Assembly: GCA_907164885.2 (NCBI GenBank)
Contig: OU015490.1
Span: 238,674,702-238,738,701, forward strand
DNA length: 64,000 nt
From: Dolomedes plantarius
Lineage: Eukaryota > Arthropoda > Arachnida > Araneae > Dolomedidae
Reading direction: 5' to 3'
Positions within the stretch are counted from its first letter, which is position 1, and each line of letters starts with the position of its first letter. Positions 34,804 to 46,680 of this stretch are shown here, one piece after another. The position numbers were made by a program, and so were the translations under genes. The notes beneath the pieces were generated by a model. The model did no database searches and had not been told where the DNA came from. It saw only the letters and a program-made list of their open reading frames with translations.

Positions 34804-36980
34804 ACTCTTCGATTCACGCAGAGATTTACTTAAAAAAAACGTAAATTATCTTCAAGCTATGCATAAAAGGAGTATATTCCGAAGTACACCAAAAATCTTG
34901 CATTCCTGAAAATTCAGTTTTTTTTTTGTCGTAAACAGGGTCATTTCTGAATTATCTGAGTTTTCCAATTATTCTTGTATTTTAAAAGAAAAGAATAGAA
35001 ATTAAATACAAATATACCAAAAGAATCATGACTTGGATAGTAAACAAAGGAGTTTAACAAACATTTCCAGGTCAGGAAAAAAAATTGAAAATCCATGTAA
35101 GTTTTATTATAATTTTAATTAAATCCCATTTAATCTTCCTGCGTATAGATATCAGACAAACTTTAAAATGTTCATTATAAAAAATTATAAAGCAAACTCA
35201 CCTTACCATTTCTAAGTAAATTCAGTAAGACAAGCAAAATCAAATTATTGTTTTTTTTTTAATTTTTCCTACCATGGCTTATGCTTCTGAACAGGAAAAC
35301 TGAATTAGCTTCCGAAATACGTGAACTGAGTCTACTTTTCAGTTCTTTATAGTAAATAATTGAAAATTTCTCTAATCCCTGTTTATTTTGCAATTTTGTG
35401 TGCTATAACTCCTGTGTCTGTGTTTAGTTTATTTTAAGACCTCCGTATTTCTTTCCCCGTTTTTGCCTGTGTTTCTTTCATGTTCAAGAATTAATTATCA
35501 CAGAAAATTGAAAATTCAGTGTTATATGTCTGGGTATTTTTATGCAAATATTGGTAGAGCACCTAATGAGTAAGTCAAGGGAGGTTCCAATGAATTTTGT
35601 ACTATACGATTATTTTTTCAATTGACAATGTTATTTTAACTCTGTTTAGGTATGAGAATATTTCTTTAAATAGGCTAAAATAAATATTCATAAGTAGGTA
35701 AATAACTCAAAGTTCTACTTAGAATTGAGATGGTTTATAAAAGTGCTTTGTTTCAATGGAAAATTATTACTAGTTTTCTGTTAAAGAGAACTCCTTCAAG
35801 TAAATTTACCTTATATAATTAACTGCAAAAAAAAGGAAGAAATTAATAAAAATCAGAATAAATGAAAGGATTTTTATTCACTGAAAATTTTACTCATACT
35901 ATTTCAAAATGATATTTTAGAGCTCTAATAGTAATATATTGTCAAGAAAATTATCAGTATTTACATTTTGATGGATAAGTTTTCATTAGTTAAATATTTT
36001 CCGATTAAAAATTAAATTAATCATATAGAAAGCATCTTATATCCTTGTAGTATAAAAATAGATGCTTTCGACTGGAGTAGCTTATTTATACAAGATTTTT
36101 ATCTGAATCGATTTTTTTAATGATATCTAATTGCATAATCAATTATCGCTACTTGATAATTTAATTAAAATATAAGCAGATGCAATTTCTGCTAAAAACA
36201 AGGAAAATATCGCTGGCCTTGGATAATTACATGAAATCTTAGTATTTCAACAGAGGGCCATCTATCAAATTATACTTAGAACGTCATAACATGAGCCGAG
36301 AAATTTCTGAGATGTCCCTTCCTTGCACTGCTCGAAACGTCACGCATTGTCTGATCGTCCGTGTCAGTTTCGATTACATAACATTCATCGATTTATTTAT
36401 AGATATATCAATTAATATTCACTGTGGATCCAAATTCATAATTCTTGAGAGAAACACAGCGTGACAAATTAATGTCATAATGAAACGGGCGTGACTACTT
36501 AAACCCGAATTTTTTTTTTTACACCTCTTCAATGTCATCGAATTTTTTTGTCATTTATTCATCGTTTCAATCAGATAAAGTGTTACGGCCGTTTTCTGTC
36601 TTTTTATCGTTTCTTTATACAATCAGAATTCTCGACGCCCTGATCAAATCAGACACTCGAAAACCAGTTCTTTGTTGAAAGGAATTAAACTGAATTCGTT
36701 AATGTACGAAAGTAAAAATTTGTCAATAGACGAGGCTATGAAGGCCAGAACGTGGCGTATACTTGATAGATCGCGTATCAGATGGTGTTACCAGTTCTTT
36801 TGTTCAAGTATGAGATGCAAATTGAAATTAAGCTGTTCAAAATAATAAAATCTGTTGCCAACCATTATAGGAAAATGACGAGGAGGTCTCTGTCGGCATA
36901 TACTAGTTTTAAAAATTGTCGATATTCCTCTAACATTTATACTTCTCTGACGAAACTATTTTTTATTATGGAGTTCTAAT
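34804..36980. other. No gene seen
   Basis: AT-rich, with short simple tracts. The frame at 36782-36979 shows no recognisable domain. No repeat family shared with the rest of the window. Confidence 0.4.
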
Positions 36981-36994
36981 TCTGTATATAGTAT

Positions 36995-37070
36995 TTATTT
37001 TATTTATTTTACAAATGCCGATCATTTGGCCACTAGACCACGGGCTCTCCAATACTTCAAGACAAGGATC
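36995..37070 (-). mobile_element. 76-bp retroposed tRNA-like fragment with perfect 14-bp TSD
   Basis: The insert is flanked by TCTGTATATAGTAT at 36981-36994 and again at 37071-37084, without a mismatch. On the minus strand it reads a short leader, AGCCCGTGGTCTAGTGGCC (with box A TGGTCTAGTGG), then a TAAAATAAATAAAATAAA tail. It has box A but no box B, so it is the 5' half of a tRNA or tRNA-like SINE copied by a LINE machinery. Confidence 0.85.
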
Positions 37071-37084
37071 TCTGTATATAGTAT

Positions 37085-37663
37085 ACGTATAACAGAACAA
37101 TATGTATTTATAATATTATGTATAAATAAGTATTATGCATAAATAAGTATTATAATGTATAAATAAGTATTTATAATTTTTAACTTATTATTATTAAGAA
37201 AAATAATTAACATTCATTTTTTAAAATTATATAAAGTTTAGAGTATTTAATATGCAATATTGTTTATTATGGGTGACGTCATTGAAAATAATATTCCTTC
37301 AAACCACCCGTACAGTTCAGTTTGCAGAATACTGAATTAGGGTTCGAAGCTCGGTTTTTTCAGGCGGTTCTTACAATGGCACACCAACCGCGTAAAGGAT
37401 AAGGGTGAACTGTTAACTAAACTTAATGATGAAAAAACTGAATAATGATGAAAGTAAATAAAAGTCCCCAGAGAGAAAGATGACATAAGTAAAATGATCG
37501 AAATTCTATAATATTTATTTTAATGGTGTCTCTTTTTATCGTACCAATGTTTATTATAAACGGATTACTACAATTCCCAACAAGCAACAATAAATGCTTT
37601 ATAACACAGACAAAATGTCTGTTTCTTCTTTTAACATACATATCCATCCCATTGAAAGGTTAA
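37085..37663. other. No gene seen
   Basis: Repeated TATAAATAAGTATTAT units at 37100-37175 form a small AT-rich tandem tract. The minus-strand frame at 37423-37647 has no recognisable domain. Confidence 0.4.
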
Positions 37664-38423
37664 GAGGAGTGGTCACTTTTACGTACCTTTAAAAGTATCA
37701 TTTTTAGACCTATGTTCGATTGTATGTACTACTCATGATTTAAGCTTGATTTATATGAAATTTTTTGAGTAACTGCCTATAATATTGTTAATTATAGATG
37801 CAATTTTTCAAGGTAATTAATAAAAATGACTTTTTATGCATAAAAAGTGAATTTTTTTTTTAAATCGAGCATTTTGCAGTCAACTACTGTGCGCATTCTG
37901 TCAAAATAAATTATTAAGGTACATTAATAATTTTTTACTATATGTTATTACAATACTTCAGGCAACAATATCCAGCAACATTCTTCCAAAATATATTAAA
38001 ACCTTTTAGTACGTGCTATTTTTAATTAGAAATTTCAAAAATGACTGAGTAAAAGCTTATAAAAAATTCTTTAAAAATTAAAATATATTAAAGTTCAAAA
38101 ATTTTGGTAGATTTTGTTGTCTAAAGTGTTGTAATCACATATAGTAAACAATTATTAATGTAACTTAATAATTTATTTTGATAGAATGCGCACAGTAGTT
38201 GACTGCAAAATGCTCGATTTAAAAAAATATTCACTTTTTATGCATAAAAAATAATTTTATTTTTTTATTAATTACCTTGAAATATTGCATATATAATAAA
38301 CAGTATTATAGGCAGTTACTCAAAAAATTTCTTGTAAATCAAGCAAAAATCATGAGTAGTACATACAATCCAGCATAGGTCCAAAAAGATACTTTTAAAG
38401 GTACTTAAAAGTGACCACTCCCC
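37664..38423. mobile_element. Long palindromic TTAA-flanked MITE
   Basis: The two arms, each over 300 bp, are inverted copies of each other, starting GAGGAGTGGTCACTTTTACG at the left and mirrored to CACTCCCC at the right. TTAA flanks both ends (37660-37663 and 38424-38427). Interior stretches such as GCAGTCAACTACTGTGCGC (37877) and GCGCACAGTAGTTGACTGC (38189) pair exactly. It is 760 bp and non-coding, so a piggyBac-type target with a foreign transposase is likely. Confidence 0.85.
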
Positions 38424-38497
38424 TTAACCTTTTCCTTACGGGCTGGGATAGCATGTATCCCAAGAATACGGGCTCCCCCCCCCCCCCCCCCAATATA

Positions 38498-39264
38498 CAG
38501 TCGGACCTCTATTTAACGAACCTCTATTTTGCGAATTTCTCTATTTTGCGAACTTTTCCTTGAAACCAAGAACATTTTGTGAATTTCTTCGTAAAATAAC
38601 CTCCAAATAGCGAAGTGCATTTTCTATTTAACGAACTTTTTCTTGTGATCCAATATTATTTCCTCCATATTTCTCAAAATATTTCTGAACATTTCAAACT
38701 TATTCTTTCTTTTAACACATTTAACACATTAACTTTCTTTTAGCACATTCCGACGTGGGTTGCAGTTTGAAGAAAATACGCCTAAAGGGGTTTTTGGTGC
38801 ATTGCAAAGATGAGAGACGTATTATGAGAGAAAACACTTTTTCAAACAAAAAACTCAGACAAAATTAACAGACTTGATCAGTAATTAAATTTAAGGACAC
38901 ATATGGTAATGTATGCTTAAAGTTAATTGTTATAATAAATGCGATAATGTCATTAAAATTCATTAATTTTAATATAATTTTTTTTAATTGAAAATACAGT
39001 GTATTTCCGGAAAATGTTTTGTTTTATTCTTGTTTTCCTTGCTGATTTCTGTTTGATGGGTAAGATATATAAAACAAATAGACATTAATTTACAAAATAA
39101 AGGCGTGATCAATTACTTTTATTAATAATATTTAGTGTTTATGAATTTAAAATCTGTTTTGTGTAGTTTAAAGTATTTTAAAAGGTGAATCTCTATTTAA
39201 TGAATTTTCCATATAATGAACTTTTTTCGGGATTTAGCGACTTCGTTAAATAGAGGTCCGACTG
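38498..39264. mobile_element. pogo/Tigger-like non-autonomous element
   Basis: The left end CAGTCGGACCTCTATTTAAC and the right end (its inverse, 39241-39264) match over about 24 bp, with TA at both sides (38496-38497 and 39265-39266). The subterminal sequence repeats CTCTATTTTGCGAA. The element is 767 bp and non-coding. It directly abuts a C run (about 38475-38491) and a short TA array. TIRs of this kind are typical of pogo/Tigger. Confidence 0.85.
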
Positions 39265-39277
39265 TATATATATATAT

Positions 39278-39894
39278 TGTAGCGTACTGGAAATATGGTC
39301 TAATTTTTTCCCGAGACCCCCACAAAGGCTTGAAACACCGCTGCGTGTTTTTCAAAGGAATGTGTTGTTCGGTTCCACCAGTTCGGAACACGTGGGGGGA
39401 TTAAAAACCGTTTTCCTCACAGATGCAGCCACTAAAGCTGTCATCTTAACGTTTCGGCAATGTAATAAAGTTCGGCGTCTAAGAAGAATTGTCAGCCGAT
39501 AATCTGCCGGCTCCTCCACCCCTTCTGAAAATCCAGACATTCCAAGAAGACGGACCCCGAATTGCCAGCCGAGAGGAGAGGCTTGGAGTGTTTTTTTTTT
39601 CGAGAGAGCGGCGTAGAACATCGACCCGAGTGGTTGTGATTTTGTGAGGCTCCTGTTTTCTTGGGCCGGAATGGACCCTGGAACGCGCACTGCAAATCTG
39701 CACGTAAATTAAGTGAATATGTCGAAAATGTCTAATGTTTAATTTTTTTTTGTTAATAAATTGTTGAATTTTTGATTTAAAAATTTGGCCTTCGTTTGTT
39801 AATTAGAACTCTGTCTTTCTTGGTATGGATCAATAGTCGTGAAATTTCTTCAAAATGCCTCAGAGAGAATAGCTTTACTACTTGTCGTGAAGCC

Positions 39895-39897
<3 letters not shown>
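39278..39897 (+). mobile_element. Solo LTR, copy 2
   Basis: It starts TGTAGCGTACTGG and ends TGAAGCCACA, and aligns with 21942-22536 over its whole length. An AATAAA signal is near 39755. The flanking ATAT on both sides is compatible with a 4-bp TSD but uninformative within a TA array, into which the LTR inserted next to the pogo-like element. The antisense frames at 39352-39703 are not genes. Confidence 0.85.

Positions 39898-39976
<79 letters not shown>
39898..39976. repeat. (AT)n microsatellite of 79 bp
   Basis: A pure AT array that begins at the LTR right end. The Tyr-Ile-repeat frame across it is an artefact. Confidence 0.95.
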
Positions 39977-39977
<1 letters not shown>

Positions 39978-40588
39978 CCCCCTTAATGTACGTTCTTACG
40001 AAGGGGGTATGAAATTTCCCGTTCTAAATAGGGAATCGTAAAAATGGGCCCCGTAAGCTAAAGGTTAACTCATAATAAAACCATTACATTTTTTCTTCTA
40101 TTATCCTCTTCAAATATTGTTCATGCTCCCATTCGAACTCGGAACTACTGATAAATATTGTGGGATATTTTCTTTCCAATTCTTTTCCTAATATCACACT
40201 ATTAGCATGTCTGTTCTGTTATCTATATTGATCTAAATCTGTTCGTATGTTTTTTTATGAGCACGCTCAACTTCGGAATTAATTAAAGCTTATTATAATG
40301 CGGTATAATAAGTTTTCTTCCTTCAATGACAGTTTATTTCTATAATAATTTTTTAATACATTTTAATAAGTTCCTTTCTCATATTTAGTATTCATAATTG
40401 CAAAGATATTTGTTTTTTCATGATGTTTTCCTGATATTTCGAACCTAGCTTGCCGTTAATAGCTCCCTAAGTGTACTAAAACCAGCTGTTTTTATACTCA
40501 GACGTAATTACATACTGTGAAATTTTAACATTTATGTATGACATAATATAAAAATTATCCCTTTTTATAGTATTATTATAATTTTCAG

Positions 40589-40742
40589 AATAATGTTTTA
40601 TGGAAAGTCATTTGATATTAATGACTTTGCATATGAGTATTTGATGAAAGGTAATTGCGACCTTTTAAGGAAATATCAAGAAATTATTCCGAATTTTCAA
40701 AAGCACTTTTTAACCAAGATGAAAAAATGTTTGTCGCTTTAA
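40589..40742 (+). CDS. Candidate terminal exon of an unknown gene (copy 1)
   Basis: A splice acceptor is visible: a T-rich tract and ATTTTCAG ending at 40588. After one base, an open frame of 50 codons follows (IMFYGKSFDINDFAYEYLMK, then GNCDLLRKYQEIIPNFQKHF) and ends at TAA 40740-40742. Its first 21 codons and the preceding intron end are homologous to 42242-42311, with the same splice phase, and conserved positions read GKSF-x4-A(Y/F)E-x-L-x-KG. Similarity at protein level together with the same splice site argues for real coding origin. I do not recognise the family, and no upstream exon was found. A helical, possibly repeat-like sequence fits but proves nothing. Confidence 0.5.
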
Positions 40743-42241
40743 AACCATATATTTAAATGCATAAAATTTTGTTTCTATTCAAGATTTCAAATACAGAAAA
40801 ATTTGTGTTTCTTTTGTATAAACCAAACAATCACAGGAACAAATCACCCAACAGTCATATAACAAATCACATGAACAAAGCTGTTGAAAGTTTTCTCTGT
40901 TCACGAAATGAAAGTATTCTCTGAAAGTATTATGCTTTTACATTGAGTCATTTGTAAAATTTTGTGTAGTAAAATGAATTTACCACATTTGACCATCTCT
41001 ATAGTTGCCGAAATATACCTTTTTGACATTTCTTGCCGAAAATTGTAATAATCAAAATTACACTCGATTTGTTGTTTAAAAACATGATGTCTGTAATCAC
41101 ATATTGATATTGACTTATTACATCACAGCTTAAAAAAACATATATAGAATATTTTATTTATTTTGTCAACAAAAGGACTCTCCTAATTGTAAACTGCGTA
41201 ATGCTTGATATGATAGTAAATGGATCATAAGTATGTTGCCACGTGCATTTCACTTAATGGTTTTCATTGTATTATTCCTCTGTATTAGGAGGCCAGAAAA
41301 AAGGCTAATGGCTCAAGTTCCAAATGTCTCACATTTTCAAATTAAAGAATTTATTTTATTAATACAGTTGGCCGGGTGACTGTGATGATGGCATTTAACA
41401 ACCGAATTCGTTGACACATATCCCAAATCAACCGTGGAATCTACACCATGATTCAATATGAATAGCATCTTTTTTCCAATCAGACGATGGACGCACCATA
41501 AACCGTGGTTCGAGTATAACTATTAGCATTGGGTATTTTGGAACAGTCCTCAAACTGTAGGTCTTGGTCTATTTAGCCCTTGATACCAATCAACCATTGT
41601 TATTGAAGATTACGCCCGAACAGTTGTTCAACACTTTTTATATCAGCTTTGACCAATATTCTTAACATTTTCTCTCTCGAAAGGTGACTGAAGGTTTACT
41701 ATTTTTGCCGCCCACATTTCGTTGTGGTTAGCGTCGTGTGCATCCATGCGTATTTTCCAGTGATTATCTTTATTTAACACCTAATGAGTGAAAGTAGGTG
41801 AATGTCAGTGAACTAGATTTTCAAAAAATATAAGTTAATACGCTTGATTACTTTAGCGAAAAAAATATGCTTGAGAAAATTTGGTGAAAATTCTTTTCTT
41901 TTCCTATTAGGCCATTAAGAAGTTAAAATCATCGACTTGATATGCAAGCAATTAGTCTCTCTCTTGTCAGAGTTTACACTTACATTATGTAATAAAACAT
42001 GGTAGGATTTCAGCTGATGAAAATGAACAAGTTTAACTGGCAAAAGTCATAATATTAAGACGGCGGAAATAAAATATTTTTTTCATAAAATTTTCGTTTT
42101 AACAAGAGTAGACAAGCGTACGTAATGATGATATTTAATTTGAAGTAACAAAATGTATCAGCATGACGTAACAAAATGTACTAGCGTTTCATAGCGTAAA
42201 GAAGTAAAAATTATTTCTCTTATTATAAGTCTAATTTTCAG

Positions 42242-42311
42242 ATTCACTTTAAATGGAAAATCATTTGCACTGGACGGCTTGGCATTTGAACTTTTGCTGA
42301 AAGGCATCTAA
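42242..42311 (+). pseudogene. Degenerate second copy of the 40589 exon
   Basis: The intron end (AATTTTCAG at 42241) and the first 21 codons (FTLNGKSFALDGLAFELLLK) match the exon at 40589. A one-base loss near 42308 then puts TAA in frame at 42309. Beyond it, the homologous bases continue out of frame into a 30-bp tandem array at 42322. This is a tandem paralogue in decay, 1.65 kb downstream. I cannot say whether the shift is old or a sequencing error. Confidence 0.5.
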
Positions 42312-42321
42312 GATTTTCAAG

Positions 42322-42407
42322 GAAATATTAAGAAAGTATTATGCTTTTAATGAAATATTAAGAAAGTATTATGCTTTTAATGAAATATTAAGAAAGTATT
42401 ATGCTTA
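42322..42407 (+). repeat. Tandem repeat, 30-bp unit, about 2.9 copies
   Basis: The unit GAAATATTAAGAAAGTATTA plus 10 further bases repeats at 42322, 42352 and 42382 with almost no change. It begins inside the region homologous to the 40589 exon, so it arose after the exon was broken. Confidence 0.85.
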
Positions 42408-42410
42408 ATC

Positions 42411-42462
42411 GCGGTGTAGAAGGTGAGGAACGTTCTCAAGAGAAGTGCCTCTGCAGTGGAAG
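42411..42462 (+). mobile_element. SINE family B tail fragment
   Basis: GCGGTGTAGAAGGTGAGGAA through GAAGTGCCTCTGCAGTGGA matches the last 50 bp of SINE family B (34733-34779) with several differences. The head and body are missing. It lies directly after the 30-bp array. Confidence 0.5.
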
Positions 42463-44491
42463 AAAGAAAAAAAAAGTTTTCCTACATTTGGCAGTGATTG
42501 TCTGAATGGGAAAGAAAACCTTACGGCAAGGTCTATTTTTTACGCAAATACTGTTATTATATAAACGATGTAATAAGCTAATTAAAAATATTGGACATTC
42601 AGTTATTCTTGATGACTTTAATAACATCGCTAAAATTATCGTTAAGTGGTATTATGTCAAGAAATTGATTTAATTAACAAATTATCATGCTGAAATGTAT
42701 AATTCTGGCCTTCAGTAGTATTCAGTTAGAAATGATTTAATTTGCAAAAATTGTCAAGAATTTATGTATTACGAAAGCCATATAGCTTTTAAAGGTCTTT
42801 GAAGGAAGGATAATATAAAGGCTTCACCGTAAAGATTTTTTTCTTGCTGTAAAAAAAGAGTAATAAGTTTTAAAAGAGAAACAGGAATAGTAAGTAGTCT
42901 ATTAATAAATTATATTTGGATCCGAAGACGAATTTCGTAAGTTCTTACATCTTATATTATGAAAAAAAATAATTATGTTACCTTTGTGAAAATTCTTACA
43001 GGTGATATTATGAAAGAATGGCGTTAATCGTCATTGTGGACTTTCTTTCATAAACCATGCTTTCTGGAAATTTAACCAACTGTGTCCATAAAAAATAAAG
43101 TTATTCCGCTTCAATAGTGACAAAACTTGAGATGGTAGCAAAAATTGAGCGAAACGAAACACTGCAATCACTGTCAGATAAAATTTATATTTTTTTTTTT
43201 ACAAGTAACGTTCAACAGAAAAACAAATTATTCAGAATAAAAATGGCAAACTGTAGGCGTTAAATTACAGCTCAAGGATTGTAGAGGAAAAGGGGTAATG
43301 CGAAAATGATTATAGTTTGGTTAAGCATGTTTGAGTAAAACCTGTAGTTTATAGATATAGAACAGTAATGGCTGGGCTACTTAGCATGGAGGCCTCCACG
43401 CTCAGGCCAAGGGAAAACATAACGCCAGTACTCAAAATTTTCTTAGAAAACTTAAGTTCTGCCCCATATAACGCAGTGATATGAAGTTAATGTTTTGGTG
43501 CACAAAAAATGTAACTCAGATAAACACTAAATGGATATTTCAATAATATCTCACTTATCCGGAATGACATGAGTAAAATGACTCAAAAGTCATGAAGTTT
43601 CTTTCTTTGAAATTCAACAATGGCTTACAATGTTCAGACGTTATCTCATAAAAAATCCTATATGGGAAACTGTTGACCAAAACATTGTTTTACGTAGTTG
43701 AAAGTTTTTATTTTAATGTTTTATCTGACGTTTATCTCTTTATACGTATAGTGAAGTCAGCAAATAAAAATAATTTTAAAACAACGTGGAAAACATCTTT
43801 ACATTTAAATCTTCTCACGTATTTCATCTAAAAAATGAATTTAGGACGCAAATGCTTAAAAACAATGAAAGCTGGTTACAGAATTTTTTTTTATTAAATA
43901 TGCATGTAATATCTGTGTTTGCTGTGTAAAGTCCAAAATGGGTTAAATTGAGTTATCAAACCAGACATGTTTGAAAAATCAAGGGCTTCTGCAAGGTACG
44001 GAAAGCTAAGTCCAATTCCACTCCTAAATATATTTATTCATCAGTGAAAATTTGGGATATGTGAAACAAAACACAGACATGTTAGTTTTTAATCTCGTAT
44101 TTCTCAAAACTTCGATTTTGGACTCAACACCCTTTTCACAACAGACACAGATATATGAAAAATAACAATATGGAATACCTTAAAATTATTTCAATATTTT
44201 CAATTCAATTTTTTTCTAGTTATTTATATTCCGAAGAACAAAGAAAATAACAGGAAACAATTAATATGTGATTAAAATATTAAAGCTTTCCTCCTCTATA
44301 TACTAAGCAATAAACAACCATAGTATCCATAATTAAATTAACATTCGAGTAGGATATATATAAAAGTAAACTGTGTACTCGTATGTGATAAATCAATGGT
44401 TAGAGATTTTTAGCGAAGTTCTTGCTTTAAACTGAAGACATCTTGCAATAACAAAAATAAAGGGGATGTGAAAACTGGACTAACTATGCCG
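42463..44491. other. No gene seen
   Basis: The minus-strand frame at 42436-42627 has no recognisable domain. The sequence is AT-rich, with nothing in it that I can name. Confidence 0.4.
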
Positions 44492-44495
44492 TTAA

Positions 44496-44915
44496 GGCTG
44501 CTGTCTAATAACCCTATTGAATTAGCTCACCTCAATGTTAACCCATGGAGAAAATTTGTCCAAGGATTGCCGACTTGGATTTAAAGATTTTTAAATAAAT
44601 TATACTCTGTAAAAGAGAAATTTTAAACCTTGGGGCATTTTTCTTTTTTTTTTCTTTTTGAAATGCAAGTAATGTTTTAAAATTTAAATTATTTGGAAAA
44701 AAACTGGTATAGTGTGTTTTAAACGCTCATACATTCCTTTGGTGGACGAAATTTATATAATCAATCCTGTTGCAAGGTGCAGAGAAGTTCAGGCTATCTT
44801 AAAATGCCATTTTTATTGGATTATCGGCATTTATATAACTGTAAATAGTAGACAAATTTTGTCCATAGGTTAACATTGAGGTGAACGAATCCAATAGTGT
44901 TAGTACACAGCAGCC
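44496..44915 (+). mobile_element. TTAA MITE family A, copy A3 (complete)
   Basis: Both 70-bp TIRs are present, with TTAA at 44492-44495 on the left and TGAA (one change) at 44916-44919 on the right. At 420 bp, it is the best uninterrupted copy here. The GGGG run seen in other copies is only GG at this position. Confidence 0.88.
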
Positions 44916-44919
44916 TGAA

Positions 44920-46668
44920 ACTTAGCCGCTTTATACCCCACAGCAACCTATAACGATTCGTTTCTGCGCTTAGTTATACCTTTCTTTTCGTTTTGCACTT
45001 TTATTTTATCGTAAACGTGTTTTTTTTAACTGAAAAGGAAGACAAAGGGGATATTATGAATATAATAACAGGAATTAATCAAGAATAAAAATTCAGAAAT
45101 AAAGAGTTCAACGTTTTTAAAATTACAGCTAAAATGTTTTTATTTTTTCTTAAAGTCTGATCTCAAAAGTACCCCGAGTCGCGAAGTTTTGTTTATCTGG
45201 TGATGATTCTGTTCCCCTTTCACGTGACTCCCATAGCCTCCTGGTGGACTTCGAAAAACCATGAATCTAAAATACTAAAGTTCCCCACAGAACAATGAGT
45301 TTTGAGTAGCAGCCGCTCAAATGGTTCCGAAACCGAAAGTCTCGCCTGCAGGATTTTTTTTAACTAGAGCAACAGTCTATCCATAATGTAAATATCAAGC
45401 TTAGCCAGCAGCTTTGGATCTACGTTCCGCCCTTGTTATAGACACTTCAGCAATGCTGGAGGGAAAAGAATTCCAAATGTGGAATTTCTCCAAATTTTTA
45501 CTGATGACTGACACTGGGCAGTCATCTAGCCACGAAAGAGAGAACTATCGTCTATTATGATTACGATACATAATGTAGTGTGTTTGAAGAGGAAAAATTC
45601 CACAGAGAGGCCCTTTGTAGGTGGGGCCACAATTTATTTTATTCCACCCATACTCCCTTATTATATGTGAAAGGATGTATGCCATATTCCAAGTAGAGGA
45701 GATGCTGGTATTTTGTAAAAAGTAATGGCCGATACACTCTGATCTTGAACTTTAAAGTAATTAAGATACAAAAGACGATTTCTTTATTCCAAAATCTTAC
45801 ATTTAAACAAAATTTAAATGAGGAATTAATGCTAAACTCTCAAATATTATAAAGAATATCTTCAAAAGGGGAAAATCATGTTCATGAATATTCTATTGTT
45901 GAGATAATCCAGATACTGATAGTTTAATGCAAATTTCATCGAAATTTGACCGGTTCAAGGTTGCTTTCCCACGTGTCAAATACAAGAGATGACTTAAAAA
46001 CTTTCAAAGAGCGCCGAGTTCCTTTAATGCATTGTGGTACCTAAATTACGCATTCATACAACCTCTCTCTTATCAGCAAAACGCTCACTAGAATAAATTT
46101 AATGCGTTGAAATCAAACGACTCAAATGGCAAATAATTAAATTTAACTAATATTGCCAATTCATGAGGAACAACCTTGAAATGATAACCCCCCCTTCCCT
46201 CAGCCATTCCTTCTTTTTGACCTTGATATTTTTTAAGAAAAGCCTAACTGTTCTTAGGGGGAAAAGAACATTTCTAGAGCCGGTTCTAGGTTAACCGCAA
46301 GATATCCAAAGGGTAACTGCATAGTACAGAAATTCACCGCAAGTTATACACCTTTGCTCTTTTCCTAGAAGAGGAATCATAAAAAACGGTTTAATGATGG
46401 GAACTTTTCCCACCGAGAATCTCATCATTCCATCTGTGGTAGGTCTACACATCCATCTGTTAAACCGCTATTCGATTTTGTTCCACGATTTCTTCTACTC
46501 GTTGGAAATGATCAATAACAGAGCAAGCAAAATCAAATTCGGGCTATTAAGTTTTCACAAAATAGGGGGCCAATTAACTATATTATACGTTCAATTTCCA
46601 ATTATCCGAGAGCGGATTATCCGTAGATCACAAAAGAAAAAAAGATCCGAAGGGACGGAGACCATGTC
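44920..46668. other. No supported gene
   Basis: The plus-strand frame at 46394-46675 (93 codons) has no domain I know, and part of it runs through short AT- and A-rich tracts. The sequence is otherwise unremarkable. Confidence 0.35.
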
Positions 46669-46680
46669 AAAATAACCTGT

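Noticed and set aside
46394..46675. 93-codon frame near the nested SINEs
   Set aside because: It has no known domain or splice context, and its end abuts the TSD of the older retroposon.
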